In this document: piece after piece, positions 10,298 to 19,645 of the stretch
How positions within the stretch are numbered: the first letter of the stretch is position 1
How the letters are laid out: every line of letters starts with the position of its first letter
NCBI GenBank assembly: GCA_964472015.1
Contig: CAYYIP010000010.1
Span: forward strand, 1-64,000
Origin: JAAYTD01 sp964472015
GTDB taxonomy: Bacteria; Bacteroidota; Ignavibacteria; Kapaibacteriales; UBA2268
Length of the DNA stretch: 64,000 bases
Direction: 5' to 3'
Notes under the pieces: model-generated
What the model saw: the letters and a program-made list of their open reading frames with translations, nothing else
Told to the model about the DNA's origin: nothing
The model's database searches: none
Translations under genes and position numbers: made by a program

Positions 10298-11080
10298 ATG
10301 AAAAATGTAGGAAATTTGATAATTAATAGTCTAGATAAACAAAAAAAATCAAAATCAGTTTTGATTTTGATAGGACTTTCTATCATATTAATTGTATTAT
10401 CGTTTCTTTCTACTAATTGGTTTAAACTGCAGATGATAAAAAATATAAAAATAAATGGCAATGTTATTATTTCTAATGGTGAAATTTATGATATAGTGAG
10501 TAATGAAGTAATTAATATTGCAGTTGATGATATTGATTTATTATTAGTTAAACAGAAATTAGAAAAGCATCCTTATATTTCAATAGCTAAAGTATGGATT
10601 AATTCTAATGGTATATTAAGTATAGAAATAAAAGAAAATATGCCAATAGCGATTGTTGTAGATATTAATAATGAATTAAGTTTTATTGATGATGCTTGTA
10701 ATGTAATGCCTTATAGATTTTATAGTGGATTTACAAACTTACCAATAGTAAATAATGTTTTTTTTTCTAATAATAAAATAAATAAAAGTGCTATAAAAGG
10801 AGCGTCATTAATACTTACTGAATTATCACAAAATTATAAAGTTTTAAGTAATATTCTCTCAGAAATTAAATATATAGAACATTATAAAATGTATGAATTA
10901 TTTTTGACAGATGTTGATTGTCCTATATATATAGGACGTACTTATAATTTGACAGAGAAAATAGAAAATCTTTATATGTTTTGGAAACATAAGTTGCTTA
11001 CTTCTTTTGATATACAAAATTTACTATATATAGATATACGTTGGAAAGATGTTGTTGTTATTAAAAAAAAATCTTCTTAA
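10298..11080 (+). CDS. ftsQ: Cell division protein FtsQ
   Basis: A bitopic divisome protein of about 260 residues that links early and late division proteins in the periplasm. It has a short basic cytoplasmic tail, a membrane segment at about residues 20-38, then a POTRA-type domain (IKNIKINGNVIISNGEIYDI... HPYISIAKVWINSNGILSIEIKENMPIAIV). It sits immediately before ftsA and ftsZ, which settles the identity. An in-frame GTG at 10292 is an alternative start; ATG is preferred. No Shine-Dalgarno is visible. The usual upstream neighbours of the division cluster (murG, murC) are absent. Confidence 0.9.
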   Translation: MKNVGNLIINSLDKQKKSKSVLILIGLSIILIVLSFLSTNWFKLQMIKNIKINGNVIISNGEIYDIVSNEVINIAVDDIDLLLVKQKLEKHPYISIAKVWINSNGILSIEIKENMPIAIVVDINNELSFIDDACNVMPYRFYSGFTNLPIVNNVFFSNNKINKSAIKGASLILTELSQNYKVLSNILSEIKYIEHYKMYELFLTDVDCPIYIGRTYNLTEKIENLYMFWKHKLLTSFDIQNLLYIDIRWKDVVVIKKKSS

Positions 11081-11145
11081 TGAAATATAATAAAAATATA
11101 AAATAAACTTAATATAAATTATTTAATTATTAATGGTATAAATAC

Positions 11146-12492
11146 ATGATACAAGAACAGTCAAAAAAACGGAACATTGCTGTAGGTTTAGATATAGGTA
11201 CAACAAAGATATGTGCATTAGTTGTAGAAGAAACTGATGCTGGTTCTTATAATATTTTAAGTCGTGCCGAAACTAAAAATTTAGGTGTTAATCGTGGTGT
11301 TATTGTTAATATAGAAAAAACTGTTTCAGCAATAAAAACAGTTATTAGTGTTGCAGAACAACAATCTGGTATAAAAATAAAAGATGTAGTTGTAGGATTG
11401 GCTGGCGATCATGTTGAAGCCTTTTCTGATATTTCTACGATAACTATATCTAATAAAAATAATATAATAACACAATCTGATATTGATAGGGTTATAAATG
11501 ATTTAAGTAAAAGTAAAATATCAGCTGATAGAAGAATAATTCATATAGTTCCATATGAATATATTGTAGATGGACAAGATGGCATTCATGATCCTAGGGG
11601 TATGAGTGGTATAAAATTACAAGCAAATGTTCATATTGTAAGTGGTTTGGAAACAGCTTTAAAAAATATATATGTATGCGTAGAAGAAAAAGCTGGTCTT
11701 TCGTTGAAGAAAATTACGTTAGAGCCTATTGCAAGTAGTCAAGCATTACTTTCTGAAGATGAAGAAGAAGTTGGAATTTGTTTAATTGATATAGGCGGTG
11801 GTACAACCGATATAACTATTTTCGAGAATAATGTTTTACGTTATACAACAGTAATAGGTATTGGTGGAAATAATATAACTGAAGACATAAGAAGAGCTTT
11901 TTTTACAACAACTCTAGAAGCAGAACGTATTAAATGTACTCATGGGCATACATTTTTACCAACTATGATGAGTAAGGATGAGACTTTTATGATAAGCGGT
12001 GTTGGCGGAAGACAACCTAAAGAAGTTACAAAAGGTACTTTATGTAGTGTTATTCAGCCTCGTATGGTTGAGCTTTTTCAATGGTGTAAGGAAGAATTAG
12101 ATAAAGCTGGATATTTAGATAAATTAGGAGCGGGTGTAGTTATTACCGGTGGTTCTGCTTTATTTGCAGGAACTGATGAATTAGCAGCTAATATTTTTAA
12201 TTTACCTGTACGTATTGGTTATCCTTCTATACAAAAATATAGGGGGTTAACTGATGATATTGGGAATCCTAAATATTCTACAGTTGTAGGCTTAGCATTG
12301 GAAGCATTAAAATTAAATGAAGGTTTGGAAGTTGAATATTTAAATGATGAAAATCAAGTAGCAGATACAAATGAAACTATACTAGATAAAAAAGAAGGTT
12401 CTCAAGCGTCATCTAAAAAAGGAAATAATAAATTTAAACTAAAAAAGGGTAGTTTTATAAAAGGAGCTACTGATTTTTTAAAAAAATTATAA
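11146..12492 (+). CDS. ftsA: Cell division protein FtsA
   Basis: A 448-residue actin-fold ATPase that tethers FtsZ to the membrane. The phosphate-1 motif GLDIGTTKICALVVEE is near residues 14-29, IGGGTTDITIFE is at 216-227, and ITGGSALFAG is near 333. After a variable acidic/lysine-rich linker the protein ends in a short amphipathic helix (FIKGATDFLKKL), the expected membrane-targeting tail. It lies 65 nt after ftsQ and 54 nt before ftsZ. Confidence 0.96.
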   Translation: MIQEQSKKRNIAVGLDIGTTKICALVVEETDAGSYNILSRAETKNLGVNRGVIVNIEKTVSAIKTVISVAEQQSGIKIKDVVVGLAGDHVEAFSDISTITISNKNNIITQSDIDRVINDLSKSKISADRRIIHIVPYEYIVDGQDGIHDPRGMSGIKLQANVHIVSGLETALKNIYVCVEEKAGLSLKKITLEPIASSQALLSEDEEEVGICLIDIGGGTTDITIFENNVLRYTTVIGIGGNNITEDIRRAFFTTTLEAERIKCTHGHTFLPTMMSKDETFMISGVGGRQPKEVTKGTLCSVIQPRMVELFQWCKEELDKAGYLDKLGAGVVITGGSALFAGTDELAANIFNLPVRIGYPSIQKYRGLTDDIGNPKYSTVVGLALEALKLNEGLEVEYLNDENQVADTNETILDKKEGSQASSKKGNNKFKLKKGSFIKGATDFLKKL

Positions 12493-12546
12493 GAATTTAA
12501 TTAACAATAATATATTATATATTTACTTCATTTTTAGGAGCATAAA

Positions 12547-13911
12547 ATGATAGATATAGACTCTGATAAATTATATGATAACACAAATAATGCTAAAATT
12601 TGCATTATTGGCGTCGGAGGCGCTGGCGGAAACGCTGTAAATAATATGGTAGAACGCGGTATAGAAGGCGTTACATTTATGGTTGCCAATACAGATAAAC
12701 AAGCTTTAGATAGAGTAAAGGTAGCCGATGAATATAAAATTTTACTTGGAAAAACAACAACTCGTGGACTTGGTGCAGGTTCTAAACCAGAAGTTGGCAA
12801 AAAAGCAGCAGAAGAAAATCAAGAAGAATTAAGAGAATTGTTAACGGGGTATGATATGATTTTCGTTACTTGTGGCATGGGTGGGGGAACTGGTACGGGT
12901 GCTGCGCCCTTTATTGCTAATATAGCAAAAGAAACAGATGCACTAGTTGTTGGTATAGTTACAAAGTGTTTTAATAGAGAGGGGGCTAGAAAAAATGATT
13001 TAGCATTAAGAGGAATTGAAGAGTTGAAAAAAAATGTTGATGCATATAGTATTGTTCCTAATCAAAAAATACTCGAAGTTTATGGGGATTTAAAAACAAC
13101 TGAAGCATATCATAAAGCAAACGATGTATTATATAATGCAGTAAATGGAATTGTTGATATTATTACAGATGATAGTGATCTAAATGTTGATTTTGCTGAT
13201 ATTAGAACTGTTTTGTCTGATATAGGTGAAGTTGTTATTAGTACGGGTAATGGTAATGGTGAAACAGCAGGGAAAGAAGCTGTTATAGAAGCTTTAAGTT
13301 CACCTTTCTTCGAGGGACTCTCCGTACAAGATGCTGATTTTATTTTGTTAAAAATAAAATATGGTTCTAAATATACTATGAAGCATGTTAACTTAGCTTA
13401 TGATACTTTAAGAGAGATGGCAGGTGAACCAGATATTAAAGGTGGTGAAAAAGAATTAACTGATGTAGAAGATGAATTTGTTGTTACAGTACTTTCGCCT
13501 GCAAAAAAAACAGAAAAGACAATAAACCTAAATAATGATTCAGATAACAATTTAAAAGTTCAGACAGACAAGATTTTTAATAGTAATTTTTCTGCTTTTG
13601 CTAACAATGTTTCAAACAATATCTATTTAACTGAGGAGAATAATAACGATTTAAGAAGTATAGAAATTATAAAAAATCAAGGATGTGGAAATAGATATGG
13701 TAGACCCCATGGCGAAGAAGAATTAAAAAAATATGATGTACCAACATATTTGAGAGTTAATAAAATTAATGTCGATGTTGATAATCTTAATAATACAATT
13801 CCAAATGATGTTGCACAAGCAAAGGTACAACGTATCTTGAATGATTCGGCAGATTTTTCGTCTACTAAATTATTTATGAATAAGTTAGCAGATACGGGGT
13901 TAGGAAAATAA
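12547..13911 (+). CDS. ftsZ: Cell division protein FtsZ
   Basis: The tubulin-like GTPase that forms the Z-ring, 454 residues. GVGGAGGNAVNNM is at 22-34, the GTP-binding tubulin signature GGMGGGTGTGAAP is around 108-120, and the catalytic T7-loop NVDFADI is near 215. The conserved partner-binding peptide, normally at the extreme C-terminus, appears as YDVPTYLR near residue 395 and is followed by a further ~50 residues. AGGAG (12536-12540) lies 6 nt before the ATG. It is the last gene of ftsQAZ and ends at a shared terminator. Confidence 0.98.
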   Translation: MIDIDSDKLYDNTNNAKICIIGVGGAGGNAVNNMVERGIEGVTFMVANTDKQALDRVKVADEYKILLGKTTTRGLGAGSKPEVGKKAAEENQEELRELLTGYDMIFVTCGMGGGTGTGAAPFIANIAKETDALVVGIVTKCFNREGARKNDLALRGIEELKKNVDAYSIVPNQKILEVYGDLKTTEAYHKANDVLYNAVNGIVDIITDDSDLNVDFADIRTVLSDIGEVVISTGNGNGETAGKEAVIEALSSPFFEGLSVQDADFILLKIKYGSKYTMKHVNLAYDTLREMAGEPDIKGGEKELTDVEDEFVVTVLSPAKKTEKTINLNNDSDNNLKVQTDKIFNSNFSAFANNVSNNIYLTEENNNDLRSIEIIKNQGCGNRYGRPHGEEELKKYDVPTYLRVNKINVDVDNLNNTIPNDVAQAKVQRILNDSADFSSTKLFMNKLADTGLGK

Positions 13912-13917
13912 TTAAAT

Positions 13918-13946
13918 AAAAAAGAGCAGTTTTACTGCTCTTTTTT
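13918..13946. terminator. Bidirectional terminator between ftsZ and the vanZ-like gene
   Basis: Arms AAAAAAGAGCAG (13918-13929) and CTGCTCTTTTTT (13935-13946) surround a 5-nt loop. It serves two convergent genes. The stop codon of the minus-strand gene (13932-13934) lies in the loop, so its last codons form one arm. Confidence 0.9.
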
Positions 13947-14360
13947 ATTTATTATTTTTAAATATAAGTTATATATATTATCATATAGAAATAAAGAAAG
14001 TATAATTCCTAAAACATCTGCTATCCAATCTAAAATATCTGCACTTCGTCCGGGAGTAAAGTATTGATGAATTTCATCAGAAGCAGCAAAACAAATTCCA
14101 AAAATCAAAACTATTAATTTAATTTTAAATTTATAATTTTTTTTTATTTTTTTTTGCAAACTTTCTATATTAATTATTGTTATTTGTATTGAAATTCCAT
14201 ATATAAAAAAAGCTATTAAATGTAAAATTTTATCTATAAAATCAATATCTACTTGCGGTAGCTCTATATATTCTATACTAGAAAAAAATATACAAATAGA
14301 AGACGTTATTAATAATTGTATAATAGCTAGTATTTTAATATTTTTTTTATTAAATAACAT
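13932..14360 (-). CDS. VanZ-like membrane protein
   Basis: A 142-residue protein with four predicted membrane segments. It carries the VanZ-family pattern IDKILHLIAFFIYG (about 43-56) and ASDEIHQYFTPGRSADILDWIADVLGI (described here by its key residues D, E, H, Q and D-x-x-D-x-x-A-D-x-x-G). VanZ itself gives low-level teicoplanin resistance, but the general role of this family is unknown. The start overlaps the end of nnrDE by 11 bp, which suggests translational coupling. Confidence 0.83.
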   Translation of the reverse strand: MLFNKKNIKILAIIQLLITSSICIFFSSIEYIELPQVDIDFIDKILHLIAFFIYGISIQITIINIESLQKKIKKNYKFKIKLIVLIFGICFAASDEIHQYFTPGRSADILDWIADVLGIILSLFLYDNIYNLYLKIINKKEQ

Positions 14361-15858
14361 ATTTCAGATATTCTATAATATTAGAGGCTGTTAAAGAATT
14401 TTGATTAAAATGTTCCATATAAATATCACCTGCTAATGAATGAATTAAGGCTGCAAGCGCAGCTGCTTTTGTTGTATTTAAATTTTTAGCAAGCATAGTT
14501 CCTATAATTCCAGATAAAACATCACCTGACCCAGCAGTTGCCATTCCTGGATTCCCATTTATATTCCAATAAAAAATATTTCCATCGGAAATTATATTAG
14601 GTATAGTTTTAAGTAATATAGTACAATTTAAATTTAATGCAGTATTTTGAATATAATTTATAGGGTTATTTTCAATATCTTGTATTGATACATTAATTAA
14701 ACGTGCAAATTCACCACTATGCGGAGTTAATATGATATTAGGTCGTAAAATATCAGTTGTTTTTAAGCATCTTAACGCATCCGCATCTATTACCATAGGT
14801 TTGTTTATCGTAAATATTAAATCCCTTAATATATTAATTGTTTCATCATTGTTTCCTATACCGGGTCCTATAATAATAACATCTGAATTTTGACTTTTTT
14901 CTAGCAAGTAATTATAATTTATAGGATGAATAGTTCCACTTGATGTTGAGTCTATTTGTTCTGCTATAATCTCAGGGAGGATTGCAGAATGTATTTTTGG
15001 AGTTAAAAGAGTTACTATGCCTGCCCCTGATTTTATTGCCGCATTTGCTGTAAGTGTAGCTGCGCCACACATATTTTTACTTCCTGCAATTACTAAGATT
15101 TTACCATAATCAAATTTTGATGTGTTAAATTTTCTTTCCGATAATATTTTTTTTATATCGTTTTCTTCTAATATAAAATTATTACATATACTATTTTCTA
15201 TAATTGAACCTGTATTAAGATTAGTTGTTAATACTTGTCCACAATATAAGCTGCAATTTTTATTTATAGTTGCAAGCTTATGACCTGTAATACTTATAGT
15301 AATATCCGCTTTAAATGTATTTATATGAGCTTTACAATTATCAGCATTCAATCCTGTTGGAATATCTATTGCTATTTTAATTTTTGTATTAGTAGAATTT
15401 AATTTTTCTAATAAAGGGATAACAATACCTCTTAGGTTTTCACTACCTCCAATTCCTATAATACTATCTATAATACAATCATAATTTAATGTTAATTCAT
15501 TAATATTATCTAAAGAATTAATATGTTTAAAAATTATTTTTGGTATATTTTTTATAATTTCATAATTTATAAATGTTTCTTTAGACATTTTTTGTGTTGT
15601 TCCAATACAAAATACATTTATGTCAAATTTTTCAGTTAGGTGTCTTGCTAGTGCTAAGCCATCACCGCCATTATTTCCTACACCACAAAATATTGCTATT
15701 TTTTTTATTGATAACTTATTAGTTTCAAAATAATTAATAATTTTATTTGCAGTATTATGTGCTGCATTTTCCATCAATATTTGTGCAGGAATTGCCATTT
15801 TTTCAGTAAGCAACATATCTATTTGCTTAATTTGTTGTTTTGTATATATATTTTGCAT
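14350..15858 (-). CDS. nnrDE: Bifunctional NAD(P)H-hydrate epimerase / ADP-dependent dehydratase
   Basis: A 502-residue fusion that repairs hydrated NADH/NADPH. The N-terminal YjeF_N epimerase domain (about 1-215) has GVGNNGGDGLALARHL near residue 55. The C-terminal ribokinase-like dehydratase domain has LTPHSGEFARL and the catalytic NPGMATAGSGDVLSGIIG block near residues 445-462. Domain order and length match the common bacterial fusion. It lies 11 nt after the YfhO-like gene and overlaps the vanZ-like gene, so the three genes probably form one operon. Confidence 0.93.
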   Translation of the reverse strand: MQNIYTKQQIKQIDMLLTEKMAIPAQILMENAAHNTANKIINYFETNKLSIKKIAIFCGVGNNGGDGLALARHLTEKFDINVFCIGTTQKMSKETFINYEIIKNIPKIIFKHINSLDNINELTLNYDCIIDSIIGIGGSENLRGIVIPLLEKLNSTNTKIKIAIDIPTGLNADNCKAHINTFKADITISITGHKLATINKNCSLYCGQVLTTNLNTGSIIENSICNNFILEENDIKKILSERKFNTSKFDYGKILVIAGSKNMCGAATLTANAAIKSGAGIVTLLTPKIHSAILPEIIAEQIDSTSSGTIHPINYNYLLEKSQNSDVIIIGPGIGNNDETINILRDLIFTINKPMVIDADALRCLKTTDILRPNIILTPHSGEFARLINVSIQDIENNPINYIQNTALNLNCTILLKTIPNIISDGNIFYWNINGNPGMATAGSGDVLSGIIGTMLAKNLNTTKAAALAALIHSLAGDIYMEHFNQNSLTASNIIEYLKYVI

Positions 15859-15869
15859 TATGAAAAAAA

Positions 15870-18269
15870 TTAATTAGATTTTTTTTTTAAAAAAGTAATT
15901 ACCAAACCAAATATAGAAAGAATTAAAGTAATTAAAGTAATAAGTCTACCTTTTTCATAAGCTATTGAAGCATATTCCATTTCAATAGAATGTTGACCCG
16001 ATGGAACATTAATTGCTCTAAAATTATAATTTGCACGATATATTTTTGTATCTATTCCATCAATTTTTGCTTTCCAAGCGGGATAATAAACTTCACTTAA
16101 AACTAATATTCCGCCTGTTTTTGAATTAGTATTTATTTTTATATAATTATTATTATATTCTATGAAATTTATTCTGTAGTTTGTATCAAACTCTGATAAA
16201 GTTTTATAGTTTATATTTCCTTGTTGTTCTAATATTACAGTTTTTGAAAAATCTATATCATTATTCATCATATAGTTTTTTAATGAATTACTATCAATTA
16301 CTTTAATATCATTGACGAACCAAGCACGTGGGAGGAAGTCTTGCGTTGCTACTCTATCTCTATAATATACTTGTTTTAAATTAGTGTCTACAGTTATTTC
16401 ATACTTTGTATTCCAAAGTTTATTTCTTTCTTCACGAGTTTTCAATGGTAATTCATAATGATTAAGTACTAATGGATTATATCCTTCAACCAACATAATA
16501 CTGCTTGTCATTCCTATGTTTCTTTGCATTGCTATAATATTATAATCTTTATGTCGCATACTAACTCGGAATAAATTATTTATAGTTGGAGTAAATAAGG
16601 AAACTTGTTGTTTGTCTAGTATATAGTTTTGAGAAGCATCTTGTTGTGATTTATTAAAATCACCACCGGCAATTAGTAAATCTATAAAGGCAATTATTAC
16701 TAGACTAATCCCACTAATTAATGTTATATTTTTATTTTTATACTGAACTAATATAAAAGTAGATATTATAATCAATAATATTAACGCATTAGTTGCAAAG
16801 CCTGAAATTATATCTGTATTACCTTGCATATTATTTGTAATAAATAATCCACTTAATACAAATATTATACATATAAATATAGAGCCTATTACAATGAGTA
16901 TTTTTATTAATTCATTCTTATTAGTTTTTTCGTTAGTTAGTCTGTCAAATCCAAAACCAGCCATCGCAGAAAAAGAAAATGTTACAAAAAACATCATTCT
17001 ACTTGGAAATCGGAAGAGCCCAAATAAAGGTAAATTATGAAACAATCCATATAAAAAACCATTACTTCCTAGTGCAAACAAGAATCCAATTATTGAAATT
17101 GATAAAAAGAATATTTTGTGACGGTTTGAAAAGGGGATTGATATAAAAGCATATAATCCAAGTAATACTGCAACTAATCCGAAGTAAAATCCTGTTTCCC
17201 AATAATAATAATAAGGAGCTGTAATTTGTTGGTTGTTAGCATCATAAGTTGGTAGTTGGAATTGCATTTCTGTACGTCTTGTTCCATTTTCATATCCAAA
17301 CATTTTTGGGACTATTCCTGTAAAAATTTGTTTTATATCTAATGAACCTTCAGAAGAACTTTCATAGGTCATTTCAGTACGTAATACTTGTTTTGATAAT
17401 TCATTTGTATGTTGATACTGAATTTGGAATATTCCTATAGCTATAACAAATAATAATAAACCTCCAATAAAAGATTTTATAGAGTTCTTTTTATTTAATT
17501 CCTTTTGTTTTATATTTATTATAAAATGATATATTGCAAATAATGTTAAAAATAATCCTTCATATAGAAGAATTTGAGGATGTCCGGACAATATAGACAT
17601 TCCAAAAATAAGTCCTCCTATTATACCAAAACGAATATTAAATTCTGTTATTGCTTTATATAAAAACATAACAACTAAAGGTAACCATGATAAATGTGCT
17701 AATAACATTGGATGAATTAACTGTAATACTAAGCTAAATGAAAATGCATAAGATATTGCAGATATCATACTTCCTAAAGTAGAAATTTTTAATGTTCGCA
17801 TTAAGGCAAACATTGAACATAAAGCAATAAAAAAATGTAAAATTGTTATTATTTGCATTACAGAAATAGGAACGAAACCATTTGTGCCCACAAATAGAGA
17901 AAATATTCTATTCATAGGATAAAAGAATCCTACTTGTATATCAGCTAAAAAAGGCATTCCGCCAAATGTAAAAGGATTCCAGAAAGGAATTTCTGATGAT
18001 GTTGCTGCTAAGTTTTGTACTGGGTATACATATTCAACAAAATCTTCCCATAAAAAAGCATTCCCTGAGATTATATCCCAAAAAAATATAATTGTTAAAA
18101 TTATAAAAAATAATCCTACAATCCATATAGGAATAGAAAAATTATTTGTTTTTTTATTCAATGAAGAAGTATTTATTGAAGAATTAGTATTATCAATATT
18201 AATATTATTAATATTATCATTATAATTCTTTTTGTTCTTGATAATATTTTTCTTTTTATTTGTTTTCAT
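15870..18269 (-). CDS. YfhO-like polytopic membrane protein
   Basis: A 799-residue integral membrane protein. The first ~45 residues are Lys/Asn-rich and cytoplasmic. A dozen or so hydrophobic segments follow, then a C-terminal soluble region with the YfhO-family VLSEVYYPAWKAKIDG motif and a final membrane segment. The WEDFVEYVYPVQNLA...PFWNPFTFGGMPFLADIQVGFFYP region near residues 75-115 is typical of the family. YfhO proteins resemble GT-C glycosyltransferases and in Gram-positive bacteria take part in glycosylating cell-envelope polymers. The substrate here is unknown. A TATCTTTG promoter box lies just upstream of the ATG. Confidence 0.82.
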   Translation of the reverse strand: MKTNKKKNIIKNKKNYNDNINNINIDNTNSSINTSSLNKKTNNFSIPIWIVGLFFIILTIIFFWDIISGNAFLWEDFVEYVYPVQNLAATSSEIPFWNPFTFGGMPFLADIQVGFFYPMNRIFSLFVGTNGFVPISVMQIITILHFFIALCSMFALMRTLKISTLGSMISAISYAFSFSLVLQLIHPMLLAHLSWLPLVVMFLYKAITEFNIRFGIIGGLIFGMSILSGHPQILLYEGLFLTLFAIYHFIINIKQKELNKKNSIKSFIGGLLLFVIAIGIFQIQYQHTNELSKQVLRTEMTYESSSEGSLDIKQIFTGIVPKMFGYENGTRRTEMQFQLPTYDANNQQITAPYYYYWETGFYFGLVAVLLGLYAFISIPFSNRHKIFFLSISIIGFLFALGSNGFLYGLFHNLPLFGLFRFPSRMMFFVTFSFSAMAGFGFDRLTNEKTNKNELIKILIVIGSIFICIIFVLSGLFITNNMQGNTDIISGFATNALILLIIISTFILVQYKNKNITLISGISLVIIAFIDLLIAGGDFNKSQQDASQNYILDKQQVSLFTPTINNLFRVSMRHKDYNIIAMQRNIGMTSSIMLVEGYNPLVLNHYELPLKTREERNKLWNTKYEITVDTNLKQVYYRDRVATQDFLPRAWFVNDIKVIDSNSLKNYMMNNDIDFSKTVILEQQGNINYKTLSEFDTNYRINFIEYNNNYIKINTNSKTGGILVLSEVYYPAWKAKIDGIDTKIYRANYNFRAINVPSGQHSIEMEYASIAYEKGRLITLITLILSIFGLVITFLKKKSN

Positions 18270-18294
18270 AATTGCTTTTGATTTATATATAATT

Positions 18295-18302
18295 CAAAGA
18301 TA
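18295..18302 (-). promoter_or_regulatory. -7 promoter box of the YfhO-like gene
   Basis: TATCTTTG on the minus strand matches TAnnTTTG and ends 26 nt before the ATG at 18269. No TTTG was found at the -33 position, so only half the promoter is visible. Confidence 0.45.
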
Positions 18303-18363
18303 TAAAATATAAAAATAATAAAATTAAAATTAATTAAAAAGATAATTAAATAAAAATATTTAT

Positions 18364-18954
18364 TTAAGCTATATTATTTTTAATTAATTTTAAGAGTTCT
18401 TTTCGTCCTAAATTAGTAACAGACGAATAAGTTATTATGTTTATGCAATATTTACAATTAGATGTTATATGTTTTAGTTGTTCTTTTCTTTCAATTATTT
18501 CTTTATTAGAAATTTTATCACATTTAGTAAGTATTATTAAATATTTTTTTTGAAAATTTTCTAGACGTTCTATAAGTTCTAAATCAATATCCATAGGGTC
18601 ATGTCTTGAATCAATTAATATTGAAGTAAATTTTAGTTCTTTTCGTTTTAATAAATATAGGTTGTTTAAATTTAACCATTTTTTTCTATTTTGTTTACTT
18701 GTTGCAGCGTATCCATATCCTGGCATATCAACAAGTATCCATTTATCATCAATAGAAAAAAAATTAATTTCCTGAGTTTTTCCCGGAGTATTACTTGTAT
18801 ATGCAAGTCTTTTTTGCATTACAATACTATTTATTAATGATGACTTGCCTACATTTGAACGACCAATAAAAGCTATTTCTGGTTTGTTCAATTTTGGAAA
18901 GTCTTCCGGTTTTACGACTCCTTTTAAAAATTTTGGGTTGTTAATAGTAATCAT
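18364..18954 (-). CDS. engB: Ribosome biogenesis GTP-binding protein EngB/YsxC
   Basis: A 196-residue small GTPase needed for large-subunit assembly. G1 GRSNVGKSS is at 31-39, the G2/G3 region has TPGKTQEINFF and VDMPGYGYA, G4 is TKCDKIS, and the G5-like element is ITYSS. Length is normal. It is transcribed separately from the YfhO-like gene (94-bp gap with its own promoter box). Confidence 0.95.
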   Translation of the reverse strand: MITINNPKFLKGVVKPEDFPKLNKPEIAFIGRSNVGKSSLINSIVMQKRLAYTSNTPGKTQEINFFSIDDKWILVDMPGYGYAATSKQNRKKWLNLNNLYLLKRKELKFTSILIDSRHDPMDIDLELIERLENFQKKYLIILTKCDKISNKEIIERKEQLKHITSNCKYCINIITYSSVTNLGRKELLKLIKNNIA

Positions 18955-18991
18955 AATTGGAATAGTAAAAATAATTAAGTTATTTATAATA

Positions 18992-18999
18992 CAAAAATA
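18992..18999 (-). promoter_or_regulatory. -7 promoter box of engB
   Basis: TATTTTTG on the minus strand, 37 nt before the engB ATG. It matches TAnnTTTG. The -33 element is not recognisable. Confidence 0.45.
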
Positions 19000-19038
19000 A
19001 AGAAAATATTTTAGGATTTATTGTTATTTATATTTTTT

Positions 19039-19056
19039 TTGGCAAGGAATTTGCTT
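19039..19056 (+). promoter_or_regulatory. Candidate sigma-54 (RpoN) promoter
   Basis: TTGGCAAGGAATTTGCTT has the -24 core TGGCA and -12 core TTGCT with the invariant GG (19041-19042) and GC (19053-19054) exactly 10 nt apart. The predicted start is near 19066, giving a leader of about 230 nt before ybaB. Three or more G/C bases at fixed positions are unlikely by chance in this A/T-rich gap, but no enhancer-binding regulator is encoded nearby. Confidence 0.45.
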
Positions 19057-19298
19057 TATTATCAATGCTAAAAATGAAAAAAAATATAATTTTATGATAA
19101 ATTTAATTTAATTATTTAGTTTTAAGTGTTATATTTTTTTATTTTGTTAAAAATAATTCATTAATATATTGATGAATTCTAAAATTATACAGATAAAAAA
19201 AGTTTATAAATTTTGTTTTAAATATAAAAAATTATTAAATTGTATTTCCTAAAAATAAAAATTATTTTTAATTATCAAAACAAAAATTGTTTTTATAT

Positions 19299-19625
19299 AT
19301 GAACGTTGATATATCCAATTTAATGGAACAAGCAAAAAACTTACATTCAGAATTAGAAACTTCTAAGAAAAAAGTGGAAAATTTAACAGCTACCGGTGAA
19401 TCGGGAGCTGGAATGGTATCTGTAAAAATAAATGGGAAAAACAAGGTACTGTCTTTAGATATTGCAGATGAACTTGTAAATATTCAAGAGAAAAAAGTAT
19501 TAATAGATTTGTTAATAGCTGCATTTAATAATGCAATTGATAACATAGGTGAAGTAACAAAAAAAGAAATGGAAACCTTAACGTCAATGTTTCCTTTTTT
19601 GTCATCTTTTACGGATAAGTTATAA
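19299..19625 (+). CDS. ybaB: YbaB/EbfC family nucleoid-associated protein
   Basis: A 108-residue protein of the YbaB/EbfC family, a dimeric DNA-binding protein. It shows DISNLMEQAKNLHSELE (N-terminal helix), the conserved AGAGMVSVKINGKNKVLSLDI-type core (here GESGAGMVSVKINGKN) and the C-terminal LLIAAFNNAIDN. The ATG at 19299 is chosen over an in-frame TTG 12 nt upstream because the family begins at this point. It lies 20 nt before recR, and ybaB-recR pairing is widely conserved. Confidence 0.93.
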   Translation: MNVDISNLMEQAKNLHSELETSKKKVENLTATGESGAGMVSVKINGKNKVLSLDIADELVNIQEKKVLIDLLIAAFNNAIDNIGEVTKKEMETLTSMFPFLSSFTDKL

Positions 19626-19645
19626 TTATTTATTAATATAATAGA

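Larger units (their letters stand above)
18955..19298. other. Divergent intergenic region engB/ybaB
   Basis: 344 bp without a credible gene. It holds a TATTTTTG box for engB (18992-18999, minus) and a sigma-54-type promoter on the plus strand (19039-19056). Nothing else stands out; the rest is A/T-rich. Confidence 0.7.

Noticed and set aside
19065..19097. Ten-codon frame (MLKMKKNIIL) just after the sigma-54-type promoter
   Set aside because: Very short, composed of A/T-rich codons, no Shine-Dalgarno and no recognisable product. Expected by chance.
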